In this document: positions 28,086 to 37,658 of the stretch, in pieces | How the letters are laid out: the number at the start of each line of letters is the position of its first letter | Numbering within the stretch: the stretch's first letter is position 1 | Source: Tritrichomonas musculus | Taxonomy: Eukaryota; Parabasalia; Tritrichomonadida; Tritrichomonadidae | Direction: 5' to 3' | Length of the DNA stretch: 64,000 nt | Assembly (NCBI GenBank): GCA_039105265.1 | Contig: JAPFFF010000015.1 | Coordinates: 2,914,001-2,978,000 of the forward strand | Position numbers and translations under genes: made by a program | The notes under the pieces: model-generated | What the model was told of the DNA's origin: nothing | Database searches by the model: none | Seen by the model: the letters and a program-made list of their open reading frames with translations, nothing else

Positions 28086-30248
28086 TCAACAGCATTTTTT
28101 TCTTTCTGGCACATTTACTTGTGTTTCATTTTCTGCTAAATTCACTGAATTATTAGTTTCTTCAGTTATTGGCACCGCCAATTCAGCTGCGTATTTCAGA
28201 ATATTTTTCACACCTTCTTTTGTAATAGAAGAAGATAAAATGTATTTATAGCAGTTGTAAGCATCTTTCAACATATTTCCATTATATATATTCCTTTCTT
28301 TCTGTTCATCAGAGAGCAAATCGGCCTTTGTTTCAACAAGGATAATTTTACAATTAGGATTTGCGTTACGTGCACGACCAATCCACTTTGGAATAGAGTC
28401 CTCTAAATCCATTGAATAACACACGCAAATAGCATCATTGTCACGATACAATTTTGGCGGGATTGCATTTGCATAAGCTTCTTGTCCAGCAGTGTCGGTT
28501 ACGATTAATTTAACAGACTGATCTCTAGAAATGCCATAGAAAATTATGTCAGTATTGAACCCGGCTGAGGAAATTGTCTGATGAAATGGCCTGAATGACA
28601 ATGACTCAATCAAAATTGTTTTGCCAATCGATGAATCGCCAATGAAAAGAACCTTCAACAACTTTTTAGGATTGTTTCTGTCGACATCAATTAAAGCGAT
28701 AAATTCGCTAGCTTTTTGATAGTCGTTTCTTTGAGCCATCTCGAAATATTGAAGCGATCTTTCTTTGCTTGATTCGCATCCTTCTCCATAAAGAAACATT
28801 TTGCCATAAATGTTCATTGCTTCTGCATTTCCACGTTTCATTGCTTTATTCAAGTATTTTTTAGCATTTTCATAATCTTTTTCTTTCCTTAAAATTCGTC
28901 CATAAAGCAAGTAAAACTCGCCGTTTCTCTTGCTTTCTTCAACTTTATCAAGACGTTCTTTGGCTTTTCGAATGTTTCGTGGAATTCGTTTCCCTCTGAT
29001 TTGCATTCGTGAATAATAAAGAATCGATTGAAGACAATCTTCTTTAATCGATTGCTTTAAATAAGACAGCCCAGTTTCAAGGTCAACTGGAAAACCGTTC
29101 TCTCCTTCGATACAAAACTTACCGACTATGAATTTGACATCGGCACTTTTTTCGGCTTCACAAACAAGTCGTTTGCATTCGTTGTTCAAATTCAGATACT
29201 TGTCATATGGATACAAACTATTTGTCTTCTGAAAATCTGAAGTTTTAAGTGAAACTTTTTGTATGGTGGTGTTCTTCGTTTTGAGATAGTCGTCAAATTG
29301 AATATTTAAACTTTTTGATAGAAAAGTGGCTTGGTATTCTTTTATGTAGTTTATGTAATTGTTATATTCGTCGAGATCTGTATCTGGCAAAATAAATTGT
29401 TCATCATTTTCTAGAATGTCAACAATTTCGCTAAATTTGGGGCGCTTTTCTGAATCTTTAGAACCACATCTCAAAATAAGATTTTTATATGATTCTGGAA
29501 AATTTTGTGGAAAATCTGGTAAAAATCCAAATTTAAGAGCTCTTGTGGCGGTTAAAACTTGGCCTAATTTGTTATTGGGATTTGTATTTGTAATTATCTC
29601 ATATAAAAATATGGCAAAAGAATATACATCAGAAGCATCAGAAAAATTACCATCAAATGATTCTGGAGCCATATAAGAAGGAGTACCTTTAATACTAAAA
29701 TTATTAATTTCAGAAACGTCAGATGTTATTTTGGATAAACCGAAATCTGTTATTTTGGGATACAAATATTCGTTTAATAGTATGTTTTCTGGTTTTAAAT
29801 CGCGATGAATAACATTATTAGAGTGCAAATATAGCATGCCTGATGCAATTCCGTATATATTAATCATTATTTTTGTATTTGTCCATTGTTTGGGCTTTTC
29901 ATTCTTTAATATTGAAAGAATAATATCTCTTAAAGAGCCATTTTGGCATATCTCCATAATTATTGTTGGTTTTGGCTGGTTCTCGAAATTTTTCATACTA
30001 TATCCAATAAACTTAATTATTGATGGATGGTTTAATTTATAAAGAATTTGTAATTCGTTCTTGATTTCATTAAATTGGTCACTGGATTCATTGTGAACTT
30101 CTTGAAAATATATTTTTGCCGCATAGGTAGTATCATCTTCAGCATTTTTTTCAGTAACTTCATAAACTTCACCAAAAGATCCTCTTCCAATAATTTTTCC
30201 TTTTTGGTATCTTTGTTTTATATTTATCATCTTAAAATTTTTAGGCAT
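28086..30248 (-). CDS. Protein kinase - Sel1 repeat - Rab-like GTPase fusion, prenylated C-terminus
   Basis: 720 residues in one uninterrupted frame. (1) TKL-type kinase, about 15-285: GRGSFGEV (21-28), YAAK Lys45, HRDLKPEN (148-155), DFG (168-170), APE (194-196), all catalytic residues present. (2) Sel1-like repeats, about 365-520 (SILYYSRMQIRGKRIPRNIRKA; AMNIYGKMFLYGEGCESSKE). (3) Ras-superfamily GTPase, about 528-690, closest to Rab in look: P-loop GDSSIGKT (537-544), DTAGQE (585-590), TKAD (640-643) where NKxD is usual, SSS for the G5 loop. (4) Hypervariable tail ending KKCC, a C-C geranylgeranylation signal. This implies a membrane-attached kinase whose activity or location could be set by its own GTPase. 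An Inr-like TCATTG lies about 16 bases upstream; Met7 is an alternative start. Domain calls are secure; the mechanism is inferred. Confidence 0.9.
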   Translation of the reverse strand: MPKNFKMINIKQRYQKGKIIGRGSFGEVYEVTEKNAEDDTTYAAKIYFQEVHNESSDQFNEIKNELQILYKLNHPSIIKFIGYSMKNFENQPKPTIIMEICQNGSLRDIILSILKNEKPKQWTNTKIMINIYGIASGMLYLHSNNVIHRDLKPENILLNEYLYPKITDFGLSKITSDVSEINNFSIKGTPSYMAPESFDGNFSDASDVYSFAIFLYEIITNTNPNNKLGQVLTATRALKFGFLPDFPQNFPESYKNLILRCGSKDSEKRPKFSEIVDILENDEQFILPDTDLDEYNNYINYIKEYQATFLSKSLNIQFDDYLKTKNTTIQKVSLKTSDFQKTNSLYPYDKYLNLNNECKRLVCEAEKSADVKFIVGKFCIEGENGFPVDLETGLSYLKQSIKEDCLQSILYYSRMQIRGKRIPRNIRKAKERLDKVEESKRNGEFYLLYGRILRKEKDYENAKKYLNKAMKRGNAEAMNIYGKMFLYGEGCESSKERSLQYFEMAQRNDYQKASEFIALIDVDRNNPKKLLKVLFIGDSSIGKTILIESLSFRPFHQTISSAGFNTDIIFYGISRDQSVKLIVTDTAGQEAYANAIPPKLYRDNDAICVCYSMDLEDSIPKWIGRARNANPNCKIILVETKADLLSDEQKERNIYNGNMLKDAYNCYKYILSSSITKEGVKNILKYAAELAVPITEETNNSVNLAENETQVNVPERKKCC

Positions 30249-30440
30249 TGAATTTTTTCAATGATTTATATTATATCTTTTAATAAAGTTACAAATCTCT
30301 GTACATTTTATGATTTAATGTTGAATAGATGTAAAATTCGTATAAAAAATTATTTTCATATATATATATATATATATGAGTAGGAGAATCAATAGCAAAA
30401 ATAGAATGTATATATATGAATTTGTAAACGAACTACAACA
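30249..30440. other. Intergenic with (TA)n microsatellite
   Basis: About ten TA units near 30357-30376. Otherwise AT-rich spacer carrying the 5' region of the kinase-GTPase gene. Confidence 0.5.
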
Positions 30441-30715
30441 TGTTGTATTCTTTGTTCTAAGAAAAAGACACGAATGCAAAGAGAAGTAATTAGCAAATAC
30501 ATTATTTTAAATATTATTAACATCTTTATTTAAAATGATTGTTTTCAAATTAATCCATTCATCAAATGCTCTAAATCTTATACGTGTGATACTTTCATGA
30601 ATCACCAAAGATGTTTAAAGGTGAAAATCGAAAAGCGTAATTTCCAATTGAAGAGCAACATGCAAAGGCTGTTTCTTTTATTTCTCTAACTTTTTCTTTC
30701 AAATTGGAGTTTTTC
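30441..30715 (-). pseudogene. Fragment of a BspA-like gene, relative of 52332-55367
   Basis: The DNA aligns over about 270 bases with 53118-53410 inside the intact BspA-like gene. Shared words include AAGAAAAAGACACGAATGCA, ACCAAAGATGTTT, GAAAAGCGTAATTTCCAATT and GCAAAGGCTG. It lacks about 50 bases present in the intact gene and contains stops. It represents the last LRR_5 units before the membrane-proximal region, minus strand. Confidence 0.85.
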
Positions 30716-31043
30716 TTTAAATAAACCTAAAGTAAGATTTAAAAGGCTTGTGACAAACTTTTTCAATACGTAGAGGTCAAAATTACTCATTTTAAAGGTC
30801 AATAAGTCCCAAGTAGAATGCAAGATTTTCAGAGAAACATTGAAAAAAACTGAATGTTGTCCCAAGCATTTTGAATCCATCTTTATCGATATTCTCAGGA
30901 AATCGTTAATCAAATAGGATTGGGATTTATTATGTAATAATAATTTTTTTTCAAAAAATCTTCAGTATTCTAATGAATTTTTTGAAAGGACTTTTTTGAA
31001 TTAAAAATATCTTTAAACAACTTGTCAAAAACCTCTTGATTTA

Positions 31044-34000
31044 ATGATAGAAAGTTACAAAAGTTTTATTCAGCTTTATCAAAACAATTTTGTTGAGCCA
31101 TTAAATAAACAATTTTGCAAATTATTGGAAAATTATTCTTTTTACTTTATATCTGATATTGCCGTCTTTGATCAAAACACAATTATAAAAGAAAGATTCA
31201 AAGAATCGAATGTGTCATTAATAGATATATTGATTGATAATTGCAGCACATACTTTGTTGTTGGTTTCAAAAAAATTTTAATTATAATTCCACAAAAAAA
31301 CATTATAATTCTCCAATCATTTTTTTCTCAAAATGCATGCAACAAATTGTATTTTCTATCAAATTCATAATGTTTGAATTTTATTTGATATATAAGCAAC
31401 AAATTAATATTTCAGTAATAGAAAATGATAAATATGTTAAATTTATTAATGCACTTATTACTTTTGATCCTAATATTATAGAAAAAGATATCAATACTGC
31501 AATTGAATTGTATATTCTTGCCGCAAATCAAAATATCGAAAAAGCACAATATGAATTGGGATCGATTTATTATGAAGGGAAATATGTAAAACGTGATATC
31601 GAAAAATCAATTCATTATTACACTTTTGCTGCTAATCAGAATAATGTTAATGCCCAATTTAATCTTGGATTTATTTATGAAGAAAATAAATATTTTAAAT
31701 GCGATATTAATAAATCTATTTATTATTATTCATTAGCTGCAAATCAAAATGATATTCAAGCTCAATGCAATTTAGGGTATATTTATTCTTCTGGTGAATT
31801 TATTGAGCCTGATTTTAAAAAAGCTTTTCATTATTATTCACTAGCAGCAGAACAAAATGAACCAAACTCACTATATGAACTTGGTAATATTTATTTTTCA
31901 GGTAAAGATGTTAAACAAGATATTGAAAAAGCAATTAATTACTTCACTCTTGCTGCTGATAAAAATCATATTTATGCTCAATTCGAGCTTGGAAGATTAT
32001 ATCATGAAGGAATATATATTCCATTGGATCTTTCCAAAGCCATTCATTATTTATCACTTGCATCAAAACAAAATCATCCATATTCTCAATTTAATTTAGG
32101 AATAATTTACTTAAATAGTAAATTCATCGCTCAAGATATAAATAAGGCTATTAAATATTTTCAGCAAGCTGCAGAAAATAATATATCAGAAGCTCAGTTT
32201 AATCTTGGTCTTATTTTTGACACGTGTGAATATGTATCGCATAATATTAACAAGTCAATTTATTATTATTCTCTAGCAGCCAGTCAAAATAATGTTGATG
32301 CTCAATATAATCTTGGGCTTATATATTTTAGAGGTCAAAGTGTTCATTTTGATATTCAAAAAGCAATTTATTTTTTTACTCTTGCAGCTAATCAAAATGA
32401 TGCTAAAGCTCAATTTAAATTGGGAAATATATATGAAAAAGGTGAGCATATTAAACTTGATATCCAAAAAGCTATTCATTATTATACATTAGCAGCGGAT
32501 CAAAATCTTAAAGATTGGCAGCTAATCAAAATGATGTTCTTTCACAAATCAAGCTAGTGGTTATATATAATAAATGTGATCCCAAAAAAGCTATTCATTA
32601 TTGTACACTCTTAGCTGATCAAAATTTTAAAGAAGCACAATCTTTACTTGCCAGCATATATGAGAAAGGTGAATATGTTGAACGTGATATTGAAAAATCC
32701 TTCCATTATTATACATTAGCAGCCAACCAAAACAATAAAGAAGCACAATATTTACTAGCCAACATATATGAGAAAGGTGAATATGTTGAACGTGATATTC
32801 AAAAATCTATTCATTATTATACATTAGCTGCCAACCAAAACCATAAAAATGCACAATATTTACTAGCCAACATATATGAGAAAGGTGAATATGTTGAATG
32901 TGATATTCAAAAAGCATTCAATTATTATTCTCTGGCCTCTAATCAAAATCATTCGCCATCTCAAACAAAACTAGGTATTTTTTATGAATATGGAACATAT
33001 GTGAAAAGAGATATTAGCAAAGCTTTCTATTATTATTCATTGGCAGCTAATCAAAACGATGAAAATGCTCAATATTTGCTTGCCAAAATATATGAGAAAG
33101 GTGAATATGTAGAACGTGATTTTCAAAAAGCTATTCATTATTATAAACTCTCAGCTGATCAAAATCATTTTTTGGCACAATATTAACTTGGCATTTTTTA
33201 TGAAAAAGGCATATATGTTAAACGTGATATTCAAAAATCTTTTCTTTATTATTCGTTAGCAGCCAATAGTAATTACTCATATGCCCATTTTTTAATGGCA
33301 ATATTTTATATAGAAGGCAAGATAGTTTCAAAAGATTATGACAAAGCAATTCGTTATTTTACCCTTGCAGCTAATCAAGATCATGCACATTCGCAATTCA
33401 TCCTTGGAATATTGTATTTAAATGGATTAGTTTTGAAACAAAATATAAAAAAAGGAATATATTTAATCAATTTATCTTTATACAATGGAAATTATGAAGC
33501 AAATTTTGCAATAGGCTTTTTTCATCATCAAGGTAAATATTTTGATAAGAATATTACTAAAGCTATCCATTATTATAAAGAAGCATCATCATTTAATGAT
33601 CAATATTCCAAAAACAATTTAGGAATTATTTATAAAAATAAATATTACAATGAAGTTACACCTAACATTGGTCTTTCTGAAGAATATTTCACTGAAGCAA
33701 TTCAGCAAAAAAATGATAAACTTTCAATGTACAATTTATCTCATATATACATATATGAATATCAAACGAAAGAAAAAATGAATGAGGCAATTGAATTATT
33801 AATCAAATCATTCACAAATGGCTTTGAACCAGCAATTTTATTATTGAGTATAGCATTAATTAAAAAATATGGAACAAATATGCAAAATCTAAATTTAAAA
33901 ATGAAAGAAATAATTGATCCTGCAAGTAGATTTCATTTATTAATATTCCAACTAATTCAGAAACAGAAATTAGATAATATATCTATTTTTAAAGAGAAAT

Positions 34001-34155
34001 ATAATCATTTATCAAAAATAGATTACTTATATGATTTTAATTCAAAACCCATAATATCAAAAGAATTATTAAAAAATCAAGTTTTTCGATCAAAAAGTTC
34101 ATATATTAAAAATATTTCTTTTGAATTTTATGAAGGATTTGGATTTGATATTTGA
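31044..34155 (+). pseudogene. Sel1-repeat gene broken by two frameshifts and one stop
   Basis: An N-terminal region starting at ATG 31044 runs in frame 3, shifts near 31370 to frame 2 (to 32557), shifts again near 32510 to frame 1, meets TAA at 33184-33186 inside a repeat, and is then open to 34155. The translation is over twenty 36-residue Sel1 repeats of the type AQYELGSIYYEGKYVKRDIE, very similar to the repeats of 14614-18870, with no kinase domain visible. It ends SFEFYEGFGFDI, the same C-terminal tail as that protein. Repeat units near 32660-32920 are nearly identical at DNA level (AAAGGTGAATATGTTGAACG recurring), indicating recent internal duplication. It is probably a pseudogene, but the low number of lesions over 3.1 kb means it died recently or contains sequence errors. 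Confidence 0.85.
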
Positions 34156-34316
34156 AAATCATTAGATAATTTTGGTAATATCTATCAAGTCAACTTGTGG
34201 ATCAATATTTAATAAACTAAAAAGTAATAGGTTTTCATCAATAAAATCCAAAAAATAAGTGAGGAAAAAGTTTTTTGGCTCTTTTTCAATATATTTCTTA
34301 TTGAATTTGGCAATTA

Positions 34317-34948
34317 GGATCAACTCAGTGTAACCGTTAAATTTTCTGAAAATACTGCTTTTTCACAATCAGCAGATTTTATTAAATCGAATCTTCTCAC
34401 ACAATCATTTGATTTCACATATTCAATTTCAAATGACAAAGTATGTTCTGATTTTATTAACATGATAACAGTTCGAAATATAAACAATTCTGTTGAACTT
34501 GATCCAATTAATTTCAACGATATCAGTGGCGATTCCCTAGTTATGGTTGATATACACGTTAAAATTAAATATGATTCTGAAAACGAAAAAAAAACTAGAG
34601 GGTCTTCAAAAAGATATAAAAAAATGCGCTGATGCCAAAGGGGTTACATTAACTGTGTCAAAAATTGAAGGTTTAGATGGAATCCCTGATGCTGTTTTAA
34701 TTACAGAAAATGGGGAAATACATACTAAACTTAAGAAAAACTTGGCAATGGCTCGGGCTTTTTTTGGACTGGGTTTTGATGTAATTACTGACATTTTATC
34801 ATTTCAAATTTATGAGAGTAAAATCAAAATAAGTGAAACCACATTTGAGTATTCGTTTGATTGTTCTAAATTACAATACAAATGTTTTCAAATATCTAAT
34901 GATACAACATTGAATCAAAATAAAAAGCAAGATTTAAATCTATCATAG
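34317..34948 (+). pseudogene. Remnant of an unknown Ser/Thr-rich gene with one frameshift
   Basis: The first frame (34320 to about 34620) reads VKFSENTAFSQSADFIKSN and continues to an acidic/basic segment, then TGA. An 8-10 A tract at about 34589 lets a second frame continue (KLEGLQKDIKKCADAKGVTL ... to 34948). The opening matches the remnant at 36920-37256 (VKFPETTAFSQSTDFPKSN), so both derive from one family. No domain recognised. Whether the second half belongs to the same gene is uncertain. Confidence 0.5.
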
Positions 34949-35967
34949 AGCTCGGAGAAAAAGGGATTTCCTTTTTGAAAATAAAGAATTATATTTATAA
35001 AACATATTTATTTTGATGTGTATAAGTTATATCTGAAAGCATACACTTTTTCGAAAAAAATTTGTTTTTTAAAAAAAAAGTGACTTTTTTATAAAAAGGT
35101 TTATTTTTGAAAATTTTTTTTTTATAAAAAAAAAAGCTTCTTTGCGAAAAGCTTTTGTGTGTGCAAAAAGTAAAATCATATCAATAAGTTTCGATCATTT
35201 CAAATAAAAAATTTAATTAAAATCATAAATTCCTTTCGAAATATAAATTGATAGAGAAAATTTAGTTAACAAGAATTTCAAAGAATTATTTAATAAAAAC
35301 ATATATTTAGATATTATTCAAATCATAAAGAATGATATTTGATGTATAAATTATAAAGTACTCGTAATCATTGCTTATGATCAAACTATATTCAAAATTT
35401 GAAGCATTCTAATGATATAGAAAATATCATTTGCTTCATTAAGCTGTGAGGCACTTTCCAATCTTGTTAAATGATGCTTTTGATGCAGACAGTTTAAATC
35501 GGGAATGAAAATAATAGTTTTGTCCTCAAAATGTAGTTTTTTCCACCAATTATAACGTTTTTTTTTAATATGAATAACGTATTCAAAAATCAAAATCAAA
35601 TAATATATTTATAAGATCTTGTTTTTTTAAAAAGAAAATCTATATTAAAAAAAATTGTTCATATAAAAAAGACTTGGTGTTTTGAAAAAAGAAAATTATT
35701 TCGCAAAAAAAAGATCATTTTAAGAAGTATTTTTCATTTTAAAAAGAAAACAAATTTTTTAAAAGAAAAAATTATTTCACAAAAAAATTTTTTTACAGAC
35801 AAACCTTTATCTTTTCGAAAAAAAATGGATTTTTAAAACATATGGATCTTAATGATATGTAAAAGTTTTGTAAATATGGAAATCTCATATTGGTCAAAAA
35901 TGAAAAATTTTTAAATGAATATATAATTAGCACTTTAAAAAGAAAAACCCCCAAATCTTATAATAAA
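34949..35967. other. Intergenic, alternating A- and T-tracts
   Basis: About 1 kb made largely of alternating runs of A and T (TTTTTT-AAAAAA-type), with short hairpins such as AAGCTT-CTTTGCGAA-AAGCTT near 35130-35155. Minus ORF 35381-35599 has no recognised motif and is not called. Confidence 0.55.
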
Positions 35968-36715
35968 GAGAGATTTAGTAGATCTTTTTACTTATCCAAA
36001 GCAGCATACACAGGAAATTTTGGATCTTAACAAGGGAATGGTTTTAATTCAGGCAATTTAATTTCTGTTATTAAGTCATGCACCGAAAATTAAAGACCAG
36101 TTTGGTATATGAGTACCCATGAAAAAGATCTTTATGTTGCAATTCGTGGTTCAACATCTTTGAATGATTTCTTAACCAATGCTGAATATGGAGTTTCAAC
36201 AGAAATTAATTTAAGTTTTCATAGAGGTTTTTATTATTCAAACAGGCCATAGCTATGGAAGATCCTTTGCACAAATATTATATTGATTTGCACGTGCTAG
36301 TTTTGGTGGTGGACTTTGTTCTTATGTTTTCGGTGCCGCGGCTTCAATGGGTAATAATACTGCAAGCCTCATAAAAAATGAATGTTATTCTTTTGTATAA
36401 TGCAATGATATCGTACCTCGACAATGAATTATGTTCAAGGTTCAAAAGGTCTTACGGCACAAATACCTTTACTTAAAGTAATTACATTAGATATTGATTT
36501 GAAAAAATAACTGAGCCTGTGGGAACAATTTACCATCTTCCATATTGTGATGATCCCAAATCAAATTGGGGATCAATTTCATCAACAATATTAAATACAA
36601 CTTTTATGTATATAATTTGCATTCAATAAAATATGAAAATCATGATCATGATTTTGGAATGTATTATGCATATTCTCAATATTATGACGGGATCATAATG
36701 CCGTTGGATATGTAA
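35968..36715 (+). pseudogene. Class-3 lipase pseudogene
   Basis: Conceptual reading follows the lipase-3 order. SKAAYTGNFGS comes first, then stops at about 36027 and 36090, then DLYVAIRGSTSLNDFLTNAE (the oxyanion-side 'AxRGTxSxxDxxxN' motif) and FHRGFYYS. After a shift and apparent deletion comes GHSYGRSFAQILY (nucleophile elbow G-H-S-x-G), followed by GGGLCSYVFGAAASMGN, CNDIVPRQ, PVGTIYHLPY and finally HSIKYEN (catalytic His region). At least four stops or shifts. By family the ancestor was a triacylglycerol or monoacylglycerol lipase; the copy is dead. Confidence 0.8.
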
Positions 36716-36859
36716 AAACTTCTATATAAAAAAAATTCACATTATTTCTTTTTTAATTTACAAATTTGCGAATATGATATCATATTTTATTCGCATGGCT
36801 TTTAAATATTTTTCATAAAATATGTTGTTTGTATATATACCAGAATTATCTATAGATTT

Positions 36860-36901
36860 TCATATATCAAATCCGAATCCATCATAAAATGCTGATGAAG
36901 C
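36860..36901 (-). pseudogene. Orphan C-terminal tail of a Sel1-family gene
   Basis: The minus-strand reading is ASSAFYDGFGFDI followed by TGA, matching the terminal FEFYEGFGFDI-stop of the Sel1 gene at 34155 and AEFYEGFGIDII of 14614-18870. The frame closes within about 15 codons upstream. Only the tail survives. Confidence 0.5.
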
Positions 36902-36919
36902 AAAAAATTATAATAACAA

Positions 36920-37256
36920 ACTTCAATTGAAAAGACATCTGATGTCTTTGATCAAACAAATGATTTCAAAGCAACTCACTCATTTACGCCTTCAAATACT
37001 TTCACCTCTTCAAACTTTTTCAATGTATCATGTCAATCCTCAAGTTCTTTTTATTTCACATAGTCAAGTCAACTCAGTACAACAGTTAAATTTCCAGAAA
37101 CAACTGCTTTTTCACAATCAACAGATTTTCCTAAATCAAATCTGCTTTTTCACAAATTACTCCATCAGAAAAGTTCACAAAGTCTGATTGCTTTTCTCGT
37201 TAAAGTTTCTTTTGAAAATCACAAAAAAAAAAAAAAAAGCAGAAATTTAAATCTGA
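36920..37256 (+). pseudogene. Ser/Thr-rich surface-protein stalk remnant
   Basis: The reading TSIEKTSDVFDQTNDFKATH and SFTPSNTFTSSNFFNVSC shows a regular F-x-x-S/T-x-x-F pattern. There is one TAG, then SSQLSTTVKFPETTAFSQST. Near the end a short hydrophobic stretch (SLIAFLVKVSF) is followed by Lys-rich sequence, as in a stalk-TM-cytoplasmic-tail arrangement, but the frame is broken. Homologous at DNA level to 34317-34400. Confidence 0.5.
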
Positions 37257-37658
37257 ACATTTAGCATCATGTAATTCAAAAAAAAAATTAAATAATAAAG
37301 AACACAGCAATGAAAAACCAAAAATATATATAATAAAAGATATAAACATGCTGAGAGGGTAATCAGAATCCCCTTAATTTCCAACATGCTAATATTGTAT
37401 TTATATATATATATATATATAAAGAGTTATTTATATATTATTAAGGATGTCACTGTTATAATAAACTGCGAGTCATTTTGGCATATAACTCAATTTTTCT
37501 GAATAGTATTGGAAAATGAAAATAATCAACTCAATTTTGAAATAAATAATTATTTGTTTTCATGGATAAATTGAAAATTGAGTTGTGTGGAAAAATGAAA
37601 ACCGGTTTATATATTGACAATAAATCATATCATTATTAAATGATTCAAGTTATTTTAT
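37257..37658. other. Intergenic with (TA)n
   Basis: A (TA)n run of about ten units lies near 37401-37421. The sequence ATTTTGAAATAAATAATTAT...CAATTTTC has weak internal symmetry (TTGAGTT / AACTCAATTTT). No gene. Confidence 0.45.

Noticed and set aside
30686-30913. 75-codon minus ORF
   Set aside because: Overlaps the BspA fragment in a different frame and has no LRR pattern. Treated as chance.
35381-35599. 72-codon minus ORF
   Set aside because: Located in A/T-tract spacer. A few gene-like residues, but no motif or promoter signal.
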